Source: Paracoccus stylophorae (lineage in GTDB: Bacteria; Pseudomonadota; Alphaproteobacteria; Rhodobacterales; Rhodobacteraceae). Taken from it: DNA of 64,000 nt. Made by a program: the position numbers and the translations under genes. Of the stretch, positions 54,917 to 64,000 are shown piece after piece (the first letter of the stretch is position 1; every line of letters begins with the position of its first letter). A model generated the notes under the pieces. The model worked only from the letters and a program-made list of their open reading frames with translations. It searched no databases and was not told where the DNA came from. The stretch lies in contig NZ_CP067134.1 in the NCBI RefSeq assembly GCF_028553765.1, positions 2,709,001-2,773,000 of the forward strand, in the 5' to 3' direction.

Positions 54917-55552
54917 TCAGCCGCGCCGTCTGGGCGGGCGCGGCCGATAGACCGGCAACCGCCAGCCGCGGATCAGGCTGCCCGCGCGCAGCACCCACAC
55001 CACCGCCGCGCAGGCCAGTAACGCCTCTTCGTCGTCGAAACCTGCGGTGTCCAGCAGCACTGCGGCCAGCGCGCCGCCGAACGCGGCGGTCAGGTAAAGC
55101 TCGCCCTGTTTCAGGACCAGCGGCACCTCGTTGCCGACGACATCGCGCATCAGCCCGCCGAACGTGCCGGTGGAGATGCCCATGATGATCACGATGACCG
55201 GGCCGAACCCGGTTTCCAGCGCCACGCCCACGCCTGCGGCGACCGCGACCGACAGCGCGACGCTGTCCAGCCAGATCAGCAGCCGATAGCGGCTTTCGAA
55301 CAGATGCGCGGTCCAGAAGACCAGCAGCGCAGCCGCCGCCGCGATCAGGATATAGGTGGGCTGCACGACCCAGAACACGGCGCGTCCCAGGATCAGATCG
55401 CGCAGCGTGCCGCCGCCCACCGCCGTCAACGCGGCCATGAAGACAAAGCCCACCGGGTCCAGCTGCGCCCGGCTGGCGACCAGCGCGCCGGTCAGGGCAA
55501 AGACCAGGACCGATCCGTAATCCAGTGCCGCGATCAGGGCTTGGGGCGTCAT
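54917..55552 (-). CDS. TRIC-like membrane protein (UPF0126/YicG family)
   Basis: A 211-residue inner-membrane protein with seven predicted spans made of two homologous three-helix repeats. Each repeat carries a signature glycine loop ([13 protein letters not shown] and [14 protein letters not shown]). The family is related to TRIC cation channels, and some members have been described as glycine transporters; the substrate here is uncertain. It begins on an ATGA overlap with rnhA and ends with a basic tail. Confidence 0.88.
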   Translation of the reverse strand: MTPQALIAALDYGSVLVFALTGALVASRAQLDPVGFVFMAALTAVGGGTLRDLILGRAVFWVVQPTYILIAAAAALLVFWTAHLFESRYRLLIWLDSVALSVAVAAGVGVALETGFGPVIVIIMGISTGTFGGLMRDVVGNEVPLVLKQGELYLTAAFGGALAAVLLDTAGFDDEEALLACAAVVWVLRAGSLIRGWRLPVYRPRPPRRRG

Positions 55553-55998
55553 TTGAACGGCGCCATCCCGGCGCGGGCCAGTTCGTCCGCGCGTTCGTTT
55601 TCGACGTGGCCGGCATGGCCCTTGATCCAGCGCCATTCGACCTGATGGCGGCGCTGCGCCTCGTCCAGCCGCTGCCACAACTCGACATTCTTGACCGGCT
55701 TGCGGTCGGCCGTGCGCCAGCCGTTGCGCTTCCAGCCGTGGATCCACTGGCTGACGCCGTTCTTGACATAGGCGCTGTCGGTTGTAATCACGACATCGCT
55801 TGGCCGCGTCAGCGCCTCAAGCGCCGAGATCGCGGCCATCAGCTCCATCCGGTTATTGGTCGTGGCCGCCTCGCCGCCCGACAATTCGCGTTCCTTCAGC
55901 ACCGTCTGGCCATCCATCGCGCGCATCAGCACGCCCCAGCCGCCGGGGCCGGGATTGCCGCTGCACGCGCCATCGGTCCAGGCCATCACCTTGACCAT
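55549..55998 (-). CDS. rnhA: Ribonuclease HI
   Basis: Cleaves the RNA strand of RNA-DNA hybrids, 149 residues, normal length. The four carboxylates are Asp9 ([18 protein letters not shown]), Glu52 (NNRMELMAA), Asp74 (ITTDSAYV) and Asp138 (ENERADELA). The basic protrusion [12 protein letters not shown] is present. It follows ispH by 40 bases and overlaps the next gene, in an ispH-rnhA-channel operon. Confidence 0.96.
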   Translation of the reverse strand: MVKVMAWTDGACSGNPGPGGWGVLMRAMDGQTVLKERELSGGEAATTNNRMELMAAISALEALTRPSDVVITTDSAYVKNGVSQWIHGWKRNGWRTADRKPVKNVELWQRLDEAQRRHQVEWRWIKGHAGHVENERADELARAGMAPFK

Positions 55999-56038
55999 CT
56001 GCGCGCATCCCCCGGTCGGTGCGGGCGCATGCCGCGGG

Positions 56039-56995
56039 TCACGCCGGCTCGCGCAGGACGCGCGGCACCTTGAATTCCACGTTTTCCTGCGCGGTCTCGA
56101 CGATCTCGACCGTCACGTCGTACCGGTCGCGGAAGGCGTCGATCAACTCGTTCACCAGCACCTCTGGGGCGCTGGCGCCGGCGGTGACGCCGACCGCGCG
56201 GGCGCCGTGGATCGCCCGCCAGTCGATCTGGTCGGCGCGCATGACAAGCTGGGAATAGGCGCAGCCGGCGGCCTTCCCGACCTCGACCAGGCGCTTGGAA
56301 TTGCTGGAATTCGGCGCGCCGATGACCAGCAGCGCGTCGATCATCGGCGCCACCGCCTTGACCGCCGCCTGACGGTTGGTGGTGGCATAGCAGATGTCTT
56401 CGCGGGCGGGGCCGACGATGGCGGGAAAGCGGGCCTGCAGCGCGGCGACGATGCCCGCCGTGTCATCGACCGACAGCGTCGTCTGGGTGATGAAGGCCAG
56501 CCTGTCGGGATCGCGCGGCGCGATGCGCGCGACATCGGCCACGGTTTCGACCAGAATCACCTCGCCATCGGGCAATTGTCCCATGGTTCCAAGGACTTCC
56601 GGGTGGCCTTCGTGGCCGATCATGACCATCTGAAGGCCGGCGGCATGGTGGCGTTCGGCCTCGACATGGACCTTGCTGACCAGCGGGCAGGTCGCGTCCA
56701 CGAACACCATCTGGCGCCGCCGCGCCTCGGCGGGGACGGATTTGGGGACGCCGTGGGCCGAGAAAATCACCGGTCGGTCATCGGGACATTCGTCCAGTTC
56801 CTCGACGAAGACCGCGCCTTTTTCGCGAAGCGAATCAACGACATACTTGTTGTGCACGATCTCGTGCCGGACATAGACCGGGGCGCCCCATTTCTGCAAC
56901 GCCATCTCGACGATCTTGATGGCGCGGTCGACGCCGGCGCAGAAACCGCGCGGCGCGGCGAGATAGAGGGTGAGGGGCGGCTTTGTCTGTTCCAT
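56039..56995 (-). CDS. ispH: 4-hydroxy-3-methylbut-2-enyl diphosphate reductase
   Basis: Last enzyme of the MEP pathway, making isopentenyl and dimethylallyl diphosphate; [4Fe-4S] protein of 318 residues. The three cluster cysteines are Cys19 ([11 protein letters not shown]), one in [12 protein letters not shown] and one in [11 protein letters not shown]; conserved substrate residues lie in [11 protein letters not shown] and TAGASAP. No Shine-Dalgarno sequence precedes the ATG, and a promoter places the transcript start on it. Confidence 0.96.
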   Translation of the reverse strand: MEQTKPPLTLYLAAPRGFCAGVDRAIKIVEMALQKWGAPVYVRHEIVHNKYVVDSLREKGAVFVEELDECPDDRPVIFSAHGVPKSVPAEARRRQMVFVDATCPLVSKVHVEAERHHAAGLQMVMIGHEGHPEVLGTMGQLPDGEVILVETVADVARIAPRDPDRLAFITQTTLSVDDTAGIVAALQARFPAIVGPAREDICYATTNRQAAVKAVAPMIDALLVIGAPNSSNSKRLVEVGKAAGCAYSQLVMRADQIDWRAIHGARAVGVTAGASAPEVLVNELIDAFRDRYDVTVEIVETAQENVEFKVPRVLREPA

Positions 56996-57001
56996 GACGC
57001 T

Positions 57002-57030
57002 GACCTAGCGCGGCGCGGCCGTTTCGTCCA
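57002..57030 (-). promoter_or_regulatory. ispH promoter, probably leaderless
   Basis: On minus, TGGACG (57030-57025), a 17-base spacer and TAGGTC (57007-57002). The start point would be about 56995, the A of the ispH ATG. Confidence 0.4.
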
Positions 57031-57048
57031 GCGTCGGCGGGGTCACGA

Positions 57049-57078
57049 TGCGTCCACCGGGGCGGCACAGCATGTGCA
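57049..57078 (-). repeat. 30-bp intergenic repeat, copy 2
   Basis: The counterpart, on the opposite strand, of 38818-38847. It lies between ispH and cobQ and again contains GTGCAC-type palindromic motifs. A partial GTATTTGGGCAAAGA tail of the double-hairpin element class follows at 57128-57142. Confidence 0.45.
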
Positions 57079-57156
57079 CCGGATGTGCACAGCTTGCGGG
57101 CGTTGCGCGTTGCATCGGCGGTCATGGGTATTTGGGCAAAGAAGAAGCGGGCGGGG

Positions 57157-58593
57157 TCAGCCAGGGTCGGCCAGGGCCAGCAGCGCCGGGACGTCCAGAT
57201 GCGTTTCGAGATGATCGGCCAGCGCGTCCAGCGTCCGGTCGACGCCGGCCTCGTAGCCCGGCTGCGAGGCGGCGTTCAGGCGGGCCAGCCACACGGCGCG
57301 GAACCCGTCATTCGAGAACAGGCCGTGCAGATAGGTGCCGACGATCCGGCCATCGGGACTGATCGCGCCATCGGGGCCGGGCACATGCGCGAAGGGGCGC
57401 GCGCAGTCCGGCCCGACGCTGCGGCCGATATGAATTTCGTAGCCGCTGACCTGTTGACCCAACGCGGTGCCCGCGATCCGTTCCAGCCGCTTGTCGGGGG
57501 CCATGTCGGTGTCGATCTGCAACAGGCCCAGCCCCGCCGTCTCGCCCGGCTGTCCGTCATGGCCCAGAGGATCGCGGATCGTGCGCCCCAACATCTGATA
57601 GCCGCCGCAAATGCCCAGCACATGGCCGCCGCGCCGGACATGGGCGGCAAGGTCGATGTCCCAGCCCTGCGCGCGCAGGAAGGCCAGATCGCCCCGCGTG
57701 GATTTGGTGCCGGGGATCACCACCAGATCGGTGTCGCCCGGAATCGGCCGGCCCGGACCCAGCATCGTCAGACGCACGCCGGGTTCGGCGGCCAACGGGT
57801 CCAGATCGTCGAAATTCGCGATCCGCGACAGGGTCAGGCAGACCACGTGCAGCCCGGCGCCGCGCGCGGCGCGCAGATCGACCGCATCCTCGGCCGGCAG
57901 GCGGTGGGCGTCGTGAAACCACGGCACCACGCCAAAGCCGCGCCAGCCGGTGCGATCCTCGATGAAGCGGTAGCCGTCGTCGAACAGGCGCGGATCGCCG
58001 CGGAACCGGTTGATCAGAAAGCCCCGGATCATGGCGGCGTCGTCGGGGTCGAGGACCGCCTGCGTGCCCACGATCTGGGCGATCACCCCGCCCCGGTCGA
58101 TGTCGCCTGCCAGCACCACCGGCACGCCGGCCGCGCGCGCGAAGCCCATATTGGCGATGTCGCGCGGGCGCAGATTGATTTCGGCCGGGCTGCCCGCGCC
58201 TTCGACCAGGACCAGATCATGGGCCGAGGACAGGCGCCGGAAACTGTCCAGCACGCCCGCCATCAGGCGCGGGCGCAGCGCGGCATAGTCGCGCGCCTCG
58301 GCCCGGGCGATGGCGCGGCCGTGCAGGATCACCTGTGCGCCGGTGTCGGTTTCGGGCTTCAGCAGCACCGGGTTCATGTCGGTCACGGGCTCCAGCAGGC
58401 AGGCCCGCGCCTGCAAGGCCTGGGCGCGCCCGATCTCGCCGCCGTCGGCGGTCACGGCGGCGTTGTTCGACATGTTCTGCGGCTTGAACGGGGCGACCGA
58501 CAGGCCGCGGCGGCGGGCGGCGCGGCACAGCCCGGCGACCAGCAACGACTTGCCCACATTCGATCCCGTGCCCTGTATCATCACTGCCGGCAT
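57157..58593 (-). CDS. cobQ: Cobyric acid synthase
   Basis: Glutamine-dependent amidotransferase of 478 residues that amidates four carboxyls of adenosylcobyrinic acid diamide in cobalamin synthesis. The N-terminal ATPase domain has [19 protein letters not shown] and [14 protein letters not shown]; the C-terminal class I-like glutaminase has Cys in [10 protein letters not shown] and the late His in YLHGLF. The start MPAVMIQG fits the family; in-frame ATGs at 58614 and 58623 are alternatives, the latter possibly leaderless. No other cobalamin gene is adjacent. Confidence 0.93.
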   Translation of the reverse strand: MPAVMIQGTGSNVGKSLLVAGLCRAARRRGLSVAPFKPQNMSNNAAVTADGGEIGRAQALQARACLLEPVTDMNPVLLKPETDTGAQVILHGRAIARAEARDYAALRPRLMAGVLDSFRRLSSAHDLVLVEGAGSPAEINLRPRDIANMGFARAAGVPVVLAGDIDRGGVIAQIVGTQAVLDPDDAAMIRGFLINRFRGDPRLFDDGYRFIEDRTGWRGFGVVPWFHDAHRLPAEDAVDLRAARGAGLHVVCLTLSRIANFDDLDPLAAEPGVRLTMLGPGRPIPGDTDLVVIPGTKSTRGDLAFLRAQGWDIDLAAHVRRGGHVLGICGGYQMLGRTIRDPLGHDGQPGETAGLGLLQIDTDMAPDKRLERIAGTALGQQVSGYEIHIGRSVGPDCARPFAHVPGPDGAISPDGRIVGTYLHGLFSNDGFRAVWLARLNAASQPGYEAGVDRTLDALADHLETHLDVPALLALADPG

Positions 58594-58607
58594 GTCGGAC
58601 ACTCTGC

Positions 58608-58636
58608 TTGCCATCACCCGCATCGGTGACTAGATA
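58608..58636 (+). promoter_or_regulatory. secG promoter
   Basis: TTGCCA (58608-58613), a 17-base spacer and TAGATA (58631-58636). The start near 58643 gives a leader of about 24 bases. It overlaps the 5' end of divergent cobQ. Confidence 0.6.
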
Positions 58637-58666
58637 GGCGCGTCCGCAAATGAAAGGCCGAATTCC

Positions 58667-59266
58667 GTGCAAAACGTCGTGCTGACCATCCACCTGATCC
58701 TGGCGGTCCTGCTGACCGGGGTCGTGCTGCTGCAAAGATCCGAGGGCGGCGGGCTTGGCATGGGCGGCGGCGGCGGTGGCGGCGTCATGAGCGGACGGCA
58801 GGCCGCCAACGTGCTGACGCGGCTAACATGGATTCTGGGCATCGCGATCTTCTGCACCTCGATCGGCCTGACGGTGATCGCGGCGCGCGAATCCTCGAAC
58901 AGCTCGATCATGGACCAGATGGGCGTGCCCGAGCGGCAACAGGGACCCGAATCGTCGCTGCCGACGCTGCCGGCCTATGCGCCGCCGCCCTCAAGCGGGG
59001 GCGATCCGCTGACGCCGCCCGCGCCGGATGCGGCCGCGCCGGCACCTGCGGCCGAGGCGCCCGCGACCCCGGCACCCGCAGCCGGGGACGGCGCGGCGGA
59101 TGCGATCACACCGCCGGCCGCGACGGCACCGCCCGCGTCCGAGGCGCCTGCCCAGCCTGCGCCCGCGCCGTCTGCGCCTGCCCAGCCTGCGCCTGCCCAG
59201 TCTGCGCCTGCCCGGTCTGCGCCCGCACCGGCCAGCCCCGCGCCGGCACCCGCACCGGCGAACTGA
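58667..59266 (+). CDS. secG: Protein-export subunit SecG with a long Ala/Pro tail
   Basis: Inner-membrane subunit of the SecYEG translocon. Residues 1-75 are a normal SecG: two spans (VVLTIHLILAVLLTGVVLLQ and LTWILGIAIFCTSIGLTVIA) around the glycine-rich loop SEGGGLGMGGGG. A tail of about 115 residues, mostly Ala and Pro, follows, so the protein reaches 199 residues against about 110 in Escherichia coli. The last 60 residues come from a 15-bp tandem repeat. It starts at GTG with AAAGG upstream. The tail's role is unknown. Confidence 0.92.
   Translation: MQNVVLTIHLILAVLLTGVVLLQRSEGGGLGMGGGGGGGVMSGRQAANVLTRLTWILGIAIFCTSIGLTVIAARESSNSSIMDQMGVPERQQGPESSLPTLPAYAPPPSSGGDPLTPPAPDAAAPAPAAEAPATPAPAAGDGAADAITPPAATAPPASEAPAQPAPAPSAPAQPAPAQSAPARSAPAPASPAPAPAPAN
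59144..59233 (+). repeat. Six-copy 15-bp repeat in the secG tail
   Basis: Successive units begin GCGCCTGCCCAG(C/T)CT or a close variant at 59144, 59159, 59174, 59189, 59204 and 59219, encoding APAQ(P/S)-like pentapeptides. Units 1 and 3 are identical, a sign of slippage. Confidence 0.8.
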
Positions 59267-59322
59267 GGGTCACACCAGACATTGGGGCGGCATAATTCTG
59301 CCCTACAGCAACTTGCGGTCCG

Positions 59323-59351
59323 TTGCGGCCACGGGGCGAATCGTCTATGGC
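59323..59351 (+). promoter_or_regulatory. Putative pyrG promoter
   Basis: TTGCGG (59323-59328), a 17-base spacer and TATGGC (59346-59351), about 62 bases before the pyrG ATG, in the 154-base gap after secG. Confidence 0.4.
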
Positions 59352-59420
59352 TTTAGTCCCGTGATGCCGGCTGTTCGACGGGCCGCAGATCACTGAATTT
59401 TTGCACATCGCGGGGTCTTC

Positions 59421-61064
59421 ATGGCGCGTTACATCTTCATCACCGGCGGCGTCGTGTCGTCCCTTGGCAAGGGGCTGGCGTCGGCGGCCCTGGGGGCGCT
59501 GTTGCAGGCGCGCGGATACACCGTCCGGCTGCGCAAGCTGGACCCGTATCTGAACGTCGATCCCGGCACCATGTCGCCCTTCGAGCATGGCGAGGTCTTT
59601 GTCACGGATGACGGGGCCGAGACCGATCTGGATCTGGGCCATTACGAACGCTTTACCGGCGTGGCGGCGCGGCGCACCGACAGCATCTCGGCCGGGCGCA
59701 TCTATTCCAACGTGCTGGAAAAGGAACGGCGCGGCGAATATCTGGGCAAGACGATCCAGGTGATTCCGCATGTCACCAACGAGATCAAGGATTTCCTTGC
59801 CATCGGCGATGCCGAGGTCGATTTCATGCTGTGCGAGATCGGCGGCACGGTGGGCGACATCGAGGGTCTGCCGTTCTTCGAGGCGATCCGCCAGTTCACC
59901 CATGAACGCCCGCGCGGGCAGTGCATCCTGATGCATCTGACGCTGCTGCCCTATCTGGCGGCCAGCGGCGAGCTGAAGACCAAGCCCACGCAGCACAGCG
60001 TCAAGGAACTGCAATCAATCGGTCTGGCCCCCGATGTTCTGGTCTGCCGCAGCGAACATCCGATCCCCGAAAAGGAACGCGCCAAGATCGCGCTGTTCTG
60101 CAATGTGCGCCCCGATGCGGTGATCCCGGCCTATGATCTGCGCTCGATCTATGAGGCGCCGTTGGCCTATCACCGCGCCGGGCTGGATCGTGCCGTGCTG
60201 GACGCGTTCGCCATCAGCCCCGCTCCGCGTCCCGATCTGACCCGGTGGGAGGATGTGATGGACCGGCTGGACAATGCCGAGGGCGAGGTGCGGATCGCCG
60301 TGGTGGGCAAATACACGCAGCTTGAGGACGCCTATAAATCCATCGCCGAGGCGCTGACCCATGGCGGCATGGCGAACCGGGTGCGGGTCAAGGCCGATTG
60401 GGTGGACAGCGAAAAGCTGGAGGGCGAGGGCGCGCATCTGCTGGACGGGTATCACGGCATCGTCGTGCCCGGTGGCTTCGGCGAGCGCGGCACCGAGGGC
60501 ATGATCGCGGCGGCGAAATACGCGCGCGAAAAGGACGTGCCCTATCTGGGCATCTGCCTGGGGATGCAAATGGCGGTGATCGAGGCCGCGCGCAACCTGG
60601 CGGGGATGCCCGATGCCGGGTCGGAAGAGTTCGACCACGAGGCCGGCAAGACGCGGTTCACGCCGGTCGTCTATCACCTGAAGGAATGGGTGCAGGGAAA
60701 CTATACCGTCAACCGCAAGCCGGGCGACGACAAGGGCGGCACGATGCGGCTGGGCGCCTATACGGCGCTGCTGGCCGAGGGGTCGCGGATTTCCGAGGTC
60801 TATGGCGGCGCGACGCAGATGGAGGACCGGCACCGCCACCGTTACGAGGTCGATGCGGCCTATCGCGAGGCGCTGGAGGCGGCGGGGCTGCGGTTTTCCG
60901 GCATGTCGCCGGACGGCAAGCTGCCCGAGGTGATCGAATACCCCGACCACCCGTGGTTCATCGGCGTGCAGTCGCATCCCGAGTTGAAATCCAAGCCCTT
61001 CGCGCCGGCGCCGCTGTTTGCGGGTTTCGTGCGCGCGGCGATGGAGGAAGGGCGGCTGGTGTGA
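59421..61064 (+). CDS. pyrG: CTP synthase
   Basis: Makes CTP from UTP, ATP and glutamine, 547 residues, normal length. The synthase domain begins [20 protein letters not shown] (P-loop) and contains [20 protein letters not shown]; the glutaminase domain has nucleophile Cys in LGICLGMQ and His/Glu in [10 protein letters not shown]. The product supports nucleic acid and phospholipid synthesis. Confidence 0.97.
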   Translation: MARYIFITGGVVSSLGKGLASAALGALLQARGYTVRLRKLDPYLNVDPGTMSPFEHGEVFVTDDGAETDLDLGHYERFTGVAARRTDSISAGRIYSNVLEKERRGEYLGKTIQVIPHVTNEIKDFLAIGDAEVDFMLCEIGGTVGDIEGLPFFEAIRQFTHERPRGQCILMHLTLLPYLAASGELKTKPTQHSVKELQSIGLAPDVLVCRSEHPIPEKERAKIALFCNVRPDAVIPAYDLRSIYEAPLAYHRAGLDRAVLDAFAISPAPRPDLTRWEDVMDRLDNAEGEVRIAVVGKYTQLEDAYKSIAEALTHGGMANRVRVKADWVDSEKLEGEGAHLLDGYHGIVVPGGFGERGTEGMIAAAKYAREKDVPYLGICLGMQMAVIEAARNLAGMPDAGSEEFDHEAGKTRFTPVVYHLKEWVQGNYTVNRKPGDDKGGTMRLGAYTALLAEGSRISEVYGGATQMEDRHRHRYEVDAAYREALEAAGLRFSGMSPDGKLPEVIEYPDHPWFIGVQSHPELKSKPFAPAPLFAGFVRAAMEEGRLV

Positions 61065-61077
61065 ACCGCCGCCCTGT

Positions 61078-61098
61078 CGCGCGCCACGGTGGCGCGCG
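61078..61098. terminator. Hairpin between convergent pyrG and NYN genes
   Basis: A 9-bp perfect G+C stem (61078-61086 with 61090-61098) and a CGG loop. No T-run on either strand, so intrinsic termination is uncertain; it may instead stabilise 3' ends. Confidence 0.4.
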
Positions 61099-61124
61099 TC
61101 GGCAGGCCGGGAAGCGGCCCGCCC

Positions 61125-61676
61125 TCAGGTCTCGGACGGCGTGGCCTCGCGGGGCGGGCGGCCGATGATGTCGCGCAGCGCGTCCAGTTCGATGAAGTTG
61201 TCGGCCTGGCGGCGCAGATCGTCGGCGATCATCGGCGGCTGCGAGCGGATGGTCGACACGACCGAGACGCGCACCCCCTGACGCTGCAACGATTCGACCA
61301 GCGGGCGGAAATCGCCGTCGCCGGAAAACAGCACCGCGTGGTCCAGCCGCGGCGCCAGTTCCATCGCGTCGACGGCCAGTTCGATGTCCATGTTGCCCTT
61401 GACCTTCCGCCGGCCCAACGCGTCGGTGTATTCCTTGGCCGGCTTGGTCACGACGCAGAATCCGTTGTAATGCAGCCAGTCGACCAGCGGGCGGATGGGG
61501 GAATATTCCTCTCCGTCCATCAGGGCGGTGTAGTAATAGGCGCGCGTCAGCTTGCCGCGACGGTCGAATTCCTGCCGCAGCAGCTTGTAGTCGATGTCGA
61601 AGCCCAACGACTTCGCCGCCGCGTAAAGATTGGCTCCGTCGATGAACATCGCCAATCTGTCATCCTTGTAGAACAT
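61125..61676 (-). CDS. NYN-domain (LabA/DUF88-type) putative RNase
   Basis: A 183-residue PIN-like nuclease domain protein. Acidic metal ligands are visible as Asp13 (AMFIDGANLYAA), Asp in KGNMDIELAVDAM and Asp in VLFSGDGDFRPLV. NYN proteins cleave RNA; bacterial LabA-like members have roles in regulation that are mostly undefined. The ATG at 61676 has GAAGG 8 bases upstream; a TTG at 61691 is an alternative. Divergent from folK. Confidence 0.88.
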   Translation of the reverse strand: MFYKDDRLAMFIDGANLYAAAKSLGFDIDYKLLRQEFDRRGKLTRAYYYTALMDGEEYSPIRPLVDWLHYNGFCVVTKPAKEYTDALGRRKVKGNMDIELAVDAMELAPRLDHAVLFSGDGDFRPLVESLQRQGVRVSVVSTIRSQPPMIADDLRRQADNFIELDALRDIIGRPPREATPSET

Positions 61677-61712
61677 CCGTGTCGCCTTCAATCAGACTTG
61701 TTTTTTTCATCG

Positions 61713-61740
61713 TTGGGGCTTGTGATCAGGGCAGTATACC
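61713..61740 (+). promoter_or_regulatory. Putative folK promoter
   Basis: TTGGGG (61713-61718), a 16-base spacer and TATACC (61735-61740), about 50 bases before the folK ATG. Confidence 0.35.
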
Positions 61741-61789
61741 TGACAGGAAAGCCCGGTTCGCAGGTTCAGTCGAGGATGGTCGGGCAGGC

Positions 61790-62389
61790 ATGGTCAAGCT
61801 GTCTTTCGGTATCGTCGCATTGGGCGCCAACCTGCCGACCCCGGACCGCCGCGCGATCGTCACGCTGCGGTCGACGATACGTATTCTGCACGATGAACCG
61901 GATATTTCAATCTCCGCGATCAGCCGCATCTGGCGGACGCCCGCCATTCCGGCCGGATCGGGACCGGATTACGCGAATGCGGTGGCCACGTTCCGCACCC
62001 CGCTTGGCGCGGACGCGGTTCTGGCCCGCCTGCACGCGATCGAGGCGCAGGCTGGGCGGGATCGCAGCACCGGGCGGTGGTCGGCGCGGGTGCTGGATCT
62101 GGACCTGATCGCGCTGGACGATCTGGTGCTGCCCGATCCGGCCACGCAGCGGCACTGGGTCGATTTGCCGCAGGCCCGGCAGCGGACCGAGGCGCCGGAC
62201 CGGCTGATCCTGCCCCATCCGCGGATGCAGGATCGCGGCTTTGTCCTGGGCCCGCTGGCCGAGATCGCCCCCGACTGGCGCCATCCGGTCACCGGGCTCA
62301 GCACGGTGGCGATGCTGCGCGCGCTTGGCCCGGCGGGCGTGGCCGGCATGGAACCGGCGCGCGGACCCGGAACCGGGGCTTTTCCTTGA
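61790..62389 (+). CDS. folK: 2-amino-4-hydroxy-6-hydroxymethyldihydropteridine pyrophosphokinase
   Basis: Folate-pathway enzyme transferring pyrophosphate from ATP to the pterin, 199 residues. The HPPK signatures are the N-terminal IVALGANL, the metal-site ARVLDLDLIALDD and the LILPHPRMQDRGFVLGPL block. The rpoZ promoter overlaps its last codons. The ribosome site (GGTCGGGCAGGC) is weak. Confidence 0.92.
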   Translation: MVKLSFGIVALGANLPTPDRRAIVTLRSTIRILHDEPDISISAISRIWRTPAIPAGSGPDYANAVATFRTPLGADAVLARLHAIEAQAGRDRSTGRWSARVLDLDLIALDDLVLPDPATQRHWVDLPQARQRTEAPDRLILPHPRMQDRGFVLGPLAEIAPDWRHPVTGLSTVAMLRALGPAGVAGMEPARGPGTGAFP

Positions 62390-62414
62390 CATTTGCGCGT
62401 CAAGCAATCAGTAT
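62386..62414 (+). promoter_or_regulatory. rpoZ-rsh promoter
   Basis: A perfect TTGACA (62386-62391) overlaps the folK stop codon; after 17 bases CAGTAT (62409-62414) follows. The start near 62421 leaves about 38 bases to the rpoZ ATG. Confidence 0.55.
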
Positions 62415-62458
62415 TCCGTCTTCGCCCCATTCCCGATTCGCAACTTTACAGGTGAGAC

Positions 62459-62815
62459 ATGGCCCGCGTAACGGTTGAAGATTGCGTCGACAAGGTTCCC
62501 AACCGGTTCGATCTGGTGATGCTGGCCTCGCATCGCGCGCGCGAGATCGCCGCAGGCAGCGCGCCGACGGTGGACCGCGACAACGACAAGAACCCGGTCG
62601 TCGCCCTGCGCGAGATCGCCGACGAGACGCAACCGGTCGACGAGCTGCGCGAGCGGATGATCGAAGCGACCCAGACCCAGATCGAGGTGGACGAGCCCGA
62701 GGAGGACGCGATGGCGCTGTTGCTGGGCGCCGAGGTCGATCGCCCCAAGCCCTCCGACGAGGAATCCGAAGAACGCATGCTGCGCATGATGCTGGAAGCC
62801 AGCCAGCGCGGCTGA
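62459..62815 (+). CDS. rpoZ: RNA polymerase omega subunit
   Basis: Small RNA polymerase subunit that assists beta-prime folding and forms one ppGpp site in proteobacteria. It has 118 residues, with the conserved [29 protein letters not shown] and [12 protein letters not shown]. The acidic C-terminal extension ([13 protein letters not shown]) is common in alphaproteobacteria. It lies 27 bases before the rsh gene, linking the ppGpp target with its maker. Confidence 0.96.
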   Translation: MARVTVEDCVDKVPNRFDLVMLASHRAREIAAGSAPTVDRDNDKNPVVALREIADETQPVDELRERMIEATQTQIEVDEPEEDAMALLLGAEVDRPKPSDEESEERMLRMMLEASQRG

Positions 62816-62842
62816 CGACCGCGATCGGAGGTCCGCGTCAGG

Positions 62843-64000
62843 ATGATCGACGTCGAAGACCTGATTGCACTGGTTCGCAATTACAATCCACGCAGCGACA
62901 CCGACCTGATCCGCAACGCCTATGATTACGGGATGCGGATGCATGACGGACAGCTTCGCCATTCGGGCGAGCCGTATTTCACCCATCCGGTCGCCGTCTC
63001 GGCGATCCTGACCGAGATGCGGCTGGACGATGCCACCATCGTCACCGCCCTGCTGCACGACACGGTCGAGGACACGCGTTCGACCAAGGAAGAGATCCGG
63101 CAGCTTTTCGGCGCCGAGATCGCGGATCTGGTCGATGGCGTGACCAAGCTGACCAATCTGCAACTCAGCAGCGCGCAATCGAAGCAGGCCGAGAATTTTC
63201 GCAAGCTTTTCATGGCCATGTCACGCGATCTTCGCGTGATCCTGGTCAAGCTGGCGGACCGTCTGCACAACATGCGCACGATCCGGTCGATGCGGCCCGA
63301 CAAGCAGGTCCAGAAGGCGCGCGAGACGATGGACATCTATGCCCCGCTGGCCGGGCGGATGGGGATGCAGTGGATGCGCGAGGAGCTGGAGGATCTGGCC
63401 TTCAAGGTCATCAACCCCGAGGCGCGCAATTCCATCATCCGCCGCTTTGTCAGCCTGCAAAAGGATTCGGGCGACATCATCGGCAAGATCACCGCCGATA
63501 TCCGCACCGAACTGGAACGCGAAAACATCGACGCGGACGTGTTCGGCCGCGCCAAGAAGCCGTTTTCGGTCTGGCGGAAGATGCAGGAAAAGCAGCTTGC
63601 CTTTTCGCGCCTGTCGGACATTTACGGGTTTCGCATCATCACCCGCAGCGAGGCCGACTGCTATCGCACGCTTGGCGTGATCCATCACCGCTGGCGGGCG
63701 GTGCCGGGCCGGTTCAAGGATTATATCAGCCAGCCGAAATCGAACGGCTATCGGTCCATCCACACCACCGTGTCGGGCCGCGACGGCAAGCGGGTCGAGG
63801 TGCAGATCCGCACCCGCCAGATGCACGAGGTGGCCGAGGCGGGGGTCGCTGCGCACTGGGCCTATCGCGACGGGGTGCGCACCCGCAACCCGTTCGCCGT
63901 CGATCCGGCGGCCTGGATCGACAGCCTTGCCGCCCGCTTCGAGGGCGAGGATCACAACGAGTTTCTCGAACACGTGAAGCTTGAGATGTATCAGGATCAG
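62843..64000 (+). CDS. rsh: RelA/SpoT (Rsh) ppGpp synthetase/hydrolase, 3' end outside window
   Basis: Bifunctional stringent-response enzyme; 386 codons are visible and the frame is open at the right edge. The hydrolase domain contains His-Asp in ALLHDTVEDT and the late KLADRLHNMRT; the synthetase domain has GRAKKPFSVWRKM, RLSDIYGFRIIT and RFKDYISQPKSNGYRSIHT. Both active sites look intact, as expected for the single Rsh of most alphaproteobacteria. The regulatory TGS and ACT domains would lie beyond 64000. GGAGG precedes the ATG. Confidence 0.95.
   Translation, partial: MIDVEDLIALVRNYNPRSDTDLIRNAYDYGMRMHDGQLRHSGEPYFTHPVAVSAILTEMRLDDATIVTALLHDTVEDTRSTKEEIRQLFGAEIADLVDGVTKLTNLQLSSAQSKQAENFRKLFMAMSRDLRVILVKLADRLHNMRTIRSMRPDKQVQKARETMDIYAPLAGRMGMQWMREELEDLAFKVINPEARNSIIRRFVSLQKDSGDIIGKITADIRTELERENIDADVFGRAKKPFSVWRKMQEKQLAFSRLSDIYGFRIITRSEADCYRTLGVIHHRWRAVPGRFKDYISQPKSNGYRSIHTTVSGRDGKRVEVQIRTRQMHEVAEAGVAAHWAYRDGVRTRNPFAVDPAAWIDSLAARFEGEDHNEFLEHVKLEMYQDQ

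Overview
The window is about 64 kb of high-G+C DNA from an alphaproteobacterium, most likely a Paracoccus-like member of the Rhodobacteraceae. The evidence is the protein set (single-cysteine IscR, DUF1523, NAD-type fused DeoC partner, FolE2, alphaproteobacterial-style NADP isocitrate dehydrogenase, Lrp-linked DUF2849-cysI-cysH-DUF934-fpr cluster) and an intergenic double hairpin followed by a GTATTTGG-like tail that I associate with this family. It looks like ordinary chromosome: there are 57 protein genes and one tRNA, with no transposase, integrase, phage gene, CRISPR array, rRNA or plasmid gene. No gap between genes exceeds 300 bases.

Layout. 0-9 kb: a divergent peptide-type ABC importer (fused ATPase and an M20 amidohydrolase on minus; two near-duplicate solute-binding proteins and two permeases on plus). 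9-12.4 kb: deoC with a fused double aldehyde dehydrogenase, a deoxyribose catabolic pair. 12.5-19.6 kb: seven tightly packed minus-strand genes of unknown role (coiled-coil protein, unknown, glycolipid-binding-like protein, AAA ATPase, unknown, two small membrane proteins); this is the best candidate for an undescribed system. 19.7-23.3 kb: M20 deacylase and a large membrane hydrolase. 23.3-32.1 kb (minus): UvrD-type helicase, folE2, metZ, dctD-dctB and purQ. 32.2-38.1 kb: a VaFE-like secreted protein, icd, a Hint-domain protein, a small acidic secreted protein, a tandem HD protein and an alpha/beta hydrolase. 38.3-43.9 kb: iscR, an ArsC-like protein, an Lrp regulator and the assimilatory sulfur operon. 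44-49.9 kb: a lysine-rich OmpA protein, small secreted proteins, a CoA-binding protein, a YHS protein, rlmB, tRNA-Tyr and a glycosyltransferase-like protein. 49.9-54.2 kb: ileS, a DUF3253 gene and an aldo-keto reductase, joined by ATGA overlaps. 54.5-64 kb: truncated globin, TRIC-like channel, rnhA, ispH, cobQ, secG, pyrG, a NYN nuclease, folK, rpoZ and the 5' part of a RelA/SpoT synthetase, which runs off the right edge.

How the genes connect. The importer and amidohydrolase probably take up and hydrolyse N-acylated amino acids or peptides (inference). DeoC yields acetaldehyde, which its coupled dehydrogenase can oxidise. The sulfur operon carries sulfite reductase, an APS-type reductase and an electron-supplying reductase under a divergent Lrp-type regulator. 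The rpoZ-rsh pair is the usual alphaproteobacterial stringent-response arrangement. Sigma-70-like promoters with a CTAG core in the -10 element recur across the window. At two genes (19739 and 56995) they place the transcript start on the ATG, suggesting leaderless mRNAs.
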